Positions 5,213-6,349 of a stretch of 6,349 nt of DNA are shown one piece after another. The translations under genes and the position numbers were made by a program. The notes beneath the pieces are model-generated. The model did not search any database and had not been told where the DNA came from. It worked only from the letters and a program-made list of their open reading frames with translations. Every line of letters starts with the position of its first letter. Within the stretch, counting starts at the first letter, position 1. The stretch comes from Stenotrophomonas sp. (lineage in GTDB: Bacteria; Pseudomonadota; Gammaproteobacteria; Xanthomonadales; Xanthomonadaceae), in contig DOKO01000182.1 in the NCBI GenBank assembly GCA_003510825.1, positions 1 to 6,349 of the forward strand, read 5' to 3'.

Positions 5213-6349
5213 CTACACCGAGTCGGCCACGCCTTCATGCGAAGGCGCGCTGCGCCCCAGCAGCAGCTGCAGCAGCAGCGCGCAGGCAAAGGTCAGCGCA
5301 GAAAGCACGCGCAGCAGGGTGGCCAATGCCTCGCCACTGGCCTGCTGCAGTTCGGCCACTGTGGCGTGCGGCAGCCATGCCTGCGCGGTCTCCAGATCAC
5401 CGGTCACCAGGTACATCGATGCCGATGCCGTGGCCTCCGGCCAGGCCGACGGCAGGTGGCGTCCAATCAGCCCCGCCAGCAGCGCGGTCACCGCCGCCAG
5501 GGCAATGCCTTCGCCGGCCACGCGCACGGTGCCGAACATGCCGGCGGCCATGCCGGCACGCTGTACCGGCACCACGCTGACCGACAGGCCGTCCATCAGG
5601 CCCCACGGCAGCGCCGCGCCTGCACCGATCAGCAGCAACGGCGGAATCCACAGCATCGGCACCGGCGTGGCGGCATGCCGCGACAACCACCACAGGCCCT
5701 GCGCGCACAGCAGCAGGCCCAGCGTGCACAGCAGCGTGCTGCCGAAGTGCTGCGCCCAGCGCGCGGCCAGCATCGGCAGCACCAGCAACGGCGCCGACAA
5801 CGCCAGCATCTGCAGGCCGACGATGCCCGTGCCCTGCCCGTGCACGCCCAGCAGCTGCAGCGGCAGCACCACCAGCAGCACCACGTAGCCGAAGCAGGTA
5901 GCTACCGGCAGCAGCTGCACGCCGACGAAGGCGCGCTGCGAGAACAGCGTGAGATCAAGCAGCGGTGCTGCCTGCCGGCGCTCGATCCAGACAAACAGGG
6001 ACGCCAGCACGGCGCAGGCGACGAAGGCCATCTGCACACGCGGTGCGCCGATGCCATGCTCGCCCAGCCACAGCAGCGCCAGCGTAAGGCTGGCCAGCAT
6101 CAGGCTGAAAGTCAGCATGCCCGCCACATCCAGGCGCACGCGGTCGCCATGGCTTTCGCGCAGCACGCGCGCACCGATCAGGCATGCCAGCAACGTCAGC
6201 ACGCCACTGGTGGCGAACACGCTGCGCCAGCCCCCCAGCTGCAGCAGCGCGCCGGCCAGCAGCGGCCCCAGTGCCAGCCCGGCGCCGAAGGTGGTGCCGA
6301 GCAGGGCGAAGGCGCGTGCGCGGCCCGGCCCCTGCCAGGCCTCGGCCAG
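5213..6349 (-). CDS. DHA2-type (14-TM) MFS efflux transporter, N-terminus cut off
   Basis: The minus-strand frame is open to the window edge, giving 378 residues of a larger protein. The GTG at 6220 is an internal Val codon, because upstream codons continue a conserved MFS helix. Near visible residues 18-34 lies the antiporter motif C (GAGLALGPLLAG), which marks TM5 of MFS drug:H+ antiporters. About nine more hydrophobic segments follow, at roughly 44-63, 73-95, 106-123, 141-167, 176-199, 204-223, 230-257, 264-296 and 340-365, which totals 14 for the complete protein. The hydrophilic stretch at about 297-338, before the last helix, is also usual for DHA2/EmrB-QacA-like exporters. It should export a small, probably hydrophobic compound across the inner membrane using the proton gradient; the substrate is unknown. 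The missing part should be about 110-140 residues. It is convergent with the secreted-protein gene, and no regulator or membrane-fusion partner is visible in the window. Confidence 0.9.
   Translation of the reverse strand: MAEAWQGPGRARAFALLGTTFGAGLALGPLLAGALLQLGGWRSVFATSGVLTLLACLIGARVLRESHGDRVRLDVAGMLTFSLMLASLTLALLWLGEHGIGAPRVQMAFVACAVLASLFVWIERRQAAPLLDLTLFSQRAFVGVQLLPVATCFGYVVLLVVLPLQLLGVHGQGTGIVGLQMLALSAPLLVLPMLAARWAQHFGSTLLCTLGLLLCAQGLWWLSRHAATPVPMLWIPPLLLIGAGAALPWGLMDGLSVSVVPVQRAGMAAGMFGTVRVAGEGIALAAVTALLAGLIGRHLPSAWPEATASASMYLVTGDLETAQAWLPHATVAELQQASGEALATLLRVLSALTFACALLLQLLLGRSAPSHEGVADSV

Noticed and set aside
5118..5888. 256-codon plus-strand ORF opposite the MFS transporter
   Set aside because: It overlaps the end of the secreted-protein gene and is antisense to clear transmembrane helices; its Ser/Ala/Pro-rich composition is typical of a shadow frame.
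1..6349. SMAG/REP elements with GTAG ends, CRISPR, IS or prophage signals
   Set aside because: GTAG tetramers occur inside coding sequence without flanking stems. No regularly spaced repeats, transposase motifs or phage genes were found.

Overview
The window is a GC-rich, densely packed stretch of ordinary-looking proteobacterial chromosome. Strong G/C third-position bias, Arg/Ala/Leu-rich proteins and the GGGGTCAGA...TCTGACCCC palindrome at 412-450 (a type I recall from Stenotrophomonas and Xanthomonas intergenic regions) suggest the Xanthomonadaceae, most likely Stenotrophomonas. This is inference from composition and memory; no 16S or marker gene is present. I see no tRNA, rRNA, CRISPR array, insertion sequence or prophage signature.

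Layout: (1) 1-402 (+) is the C-terminal end of an MFS transporter cut by the window edge. (2) 412-450 is a near-perfect inverted repeat in the short gap before a convergent gene pair, probably a bidirectional terminator. (3) 457-3467 (-) is a two-gene operon with an ATGA overlap. The promoter-proximal gene encodes a three-TM inner-membrane protein with a periplasmic DUF4105 (Lnb N-terminal domain-like) thiol-enzyme-like domain. The second encodes a 673-residue lipoprotein with a C-terminal alpha/beta-hydrolase (lipase) domain. (4) A divergent intergenic region at 3468-3624 leads to a GFA/CENP-V-type zinc protein (3625-4029, +). (5) 4026-4359 is mostly intergenic but holds a well-led 57-codon Pro/Arg-rich ORF on the minus strand. 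(6) 4360-5169 (+) encodes a secreted four-cysteine protein of unknown function. (7) A perfect hairpin at 5181-5203 separates it from a convergent 14-TM DHA2-type MFS efflux transporter (5213-6349, -), whose N-terminus lies beyond the window.

The most interesting part is the 2475-3467 / 457-2478 operon. A membrane-anchored DUF4105/Lnb-like protein is translationally coupled to a large lipoprotein lipase, which suggests a shared envelope lipid or lipoprotein-processing job. The second point of interest is the small, very basic, proline-rich ORF at 4026-4199. The other genes are common types or unknowns and show no obvious joint pathway.
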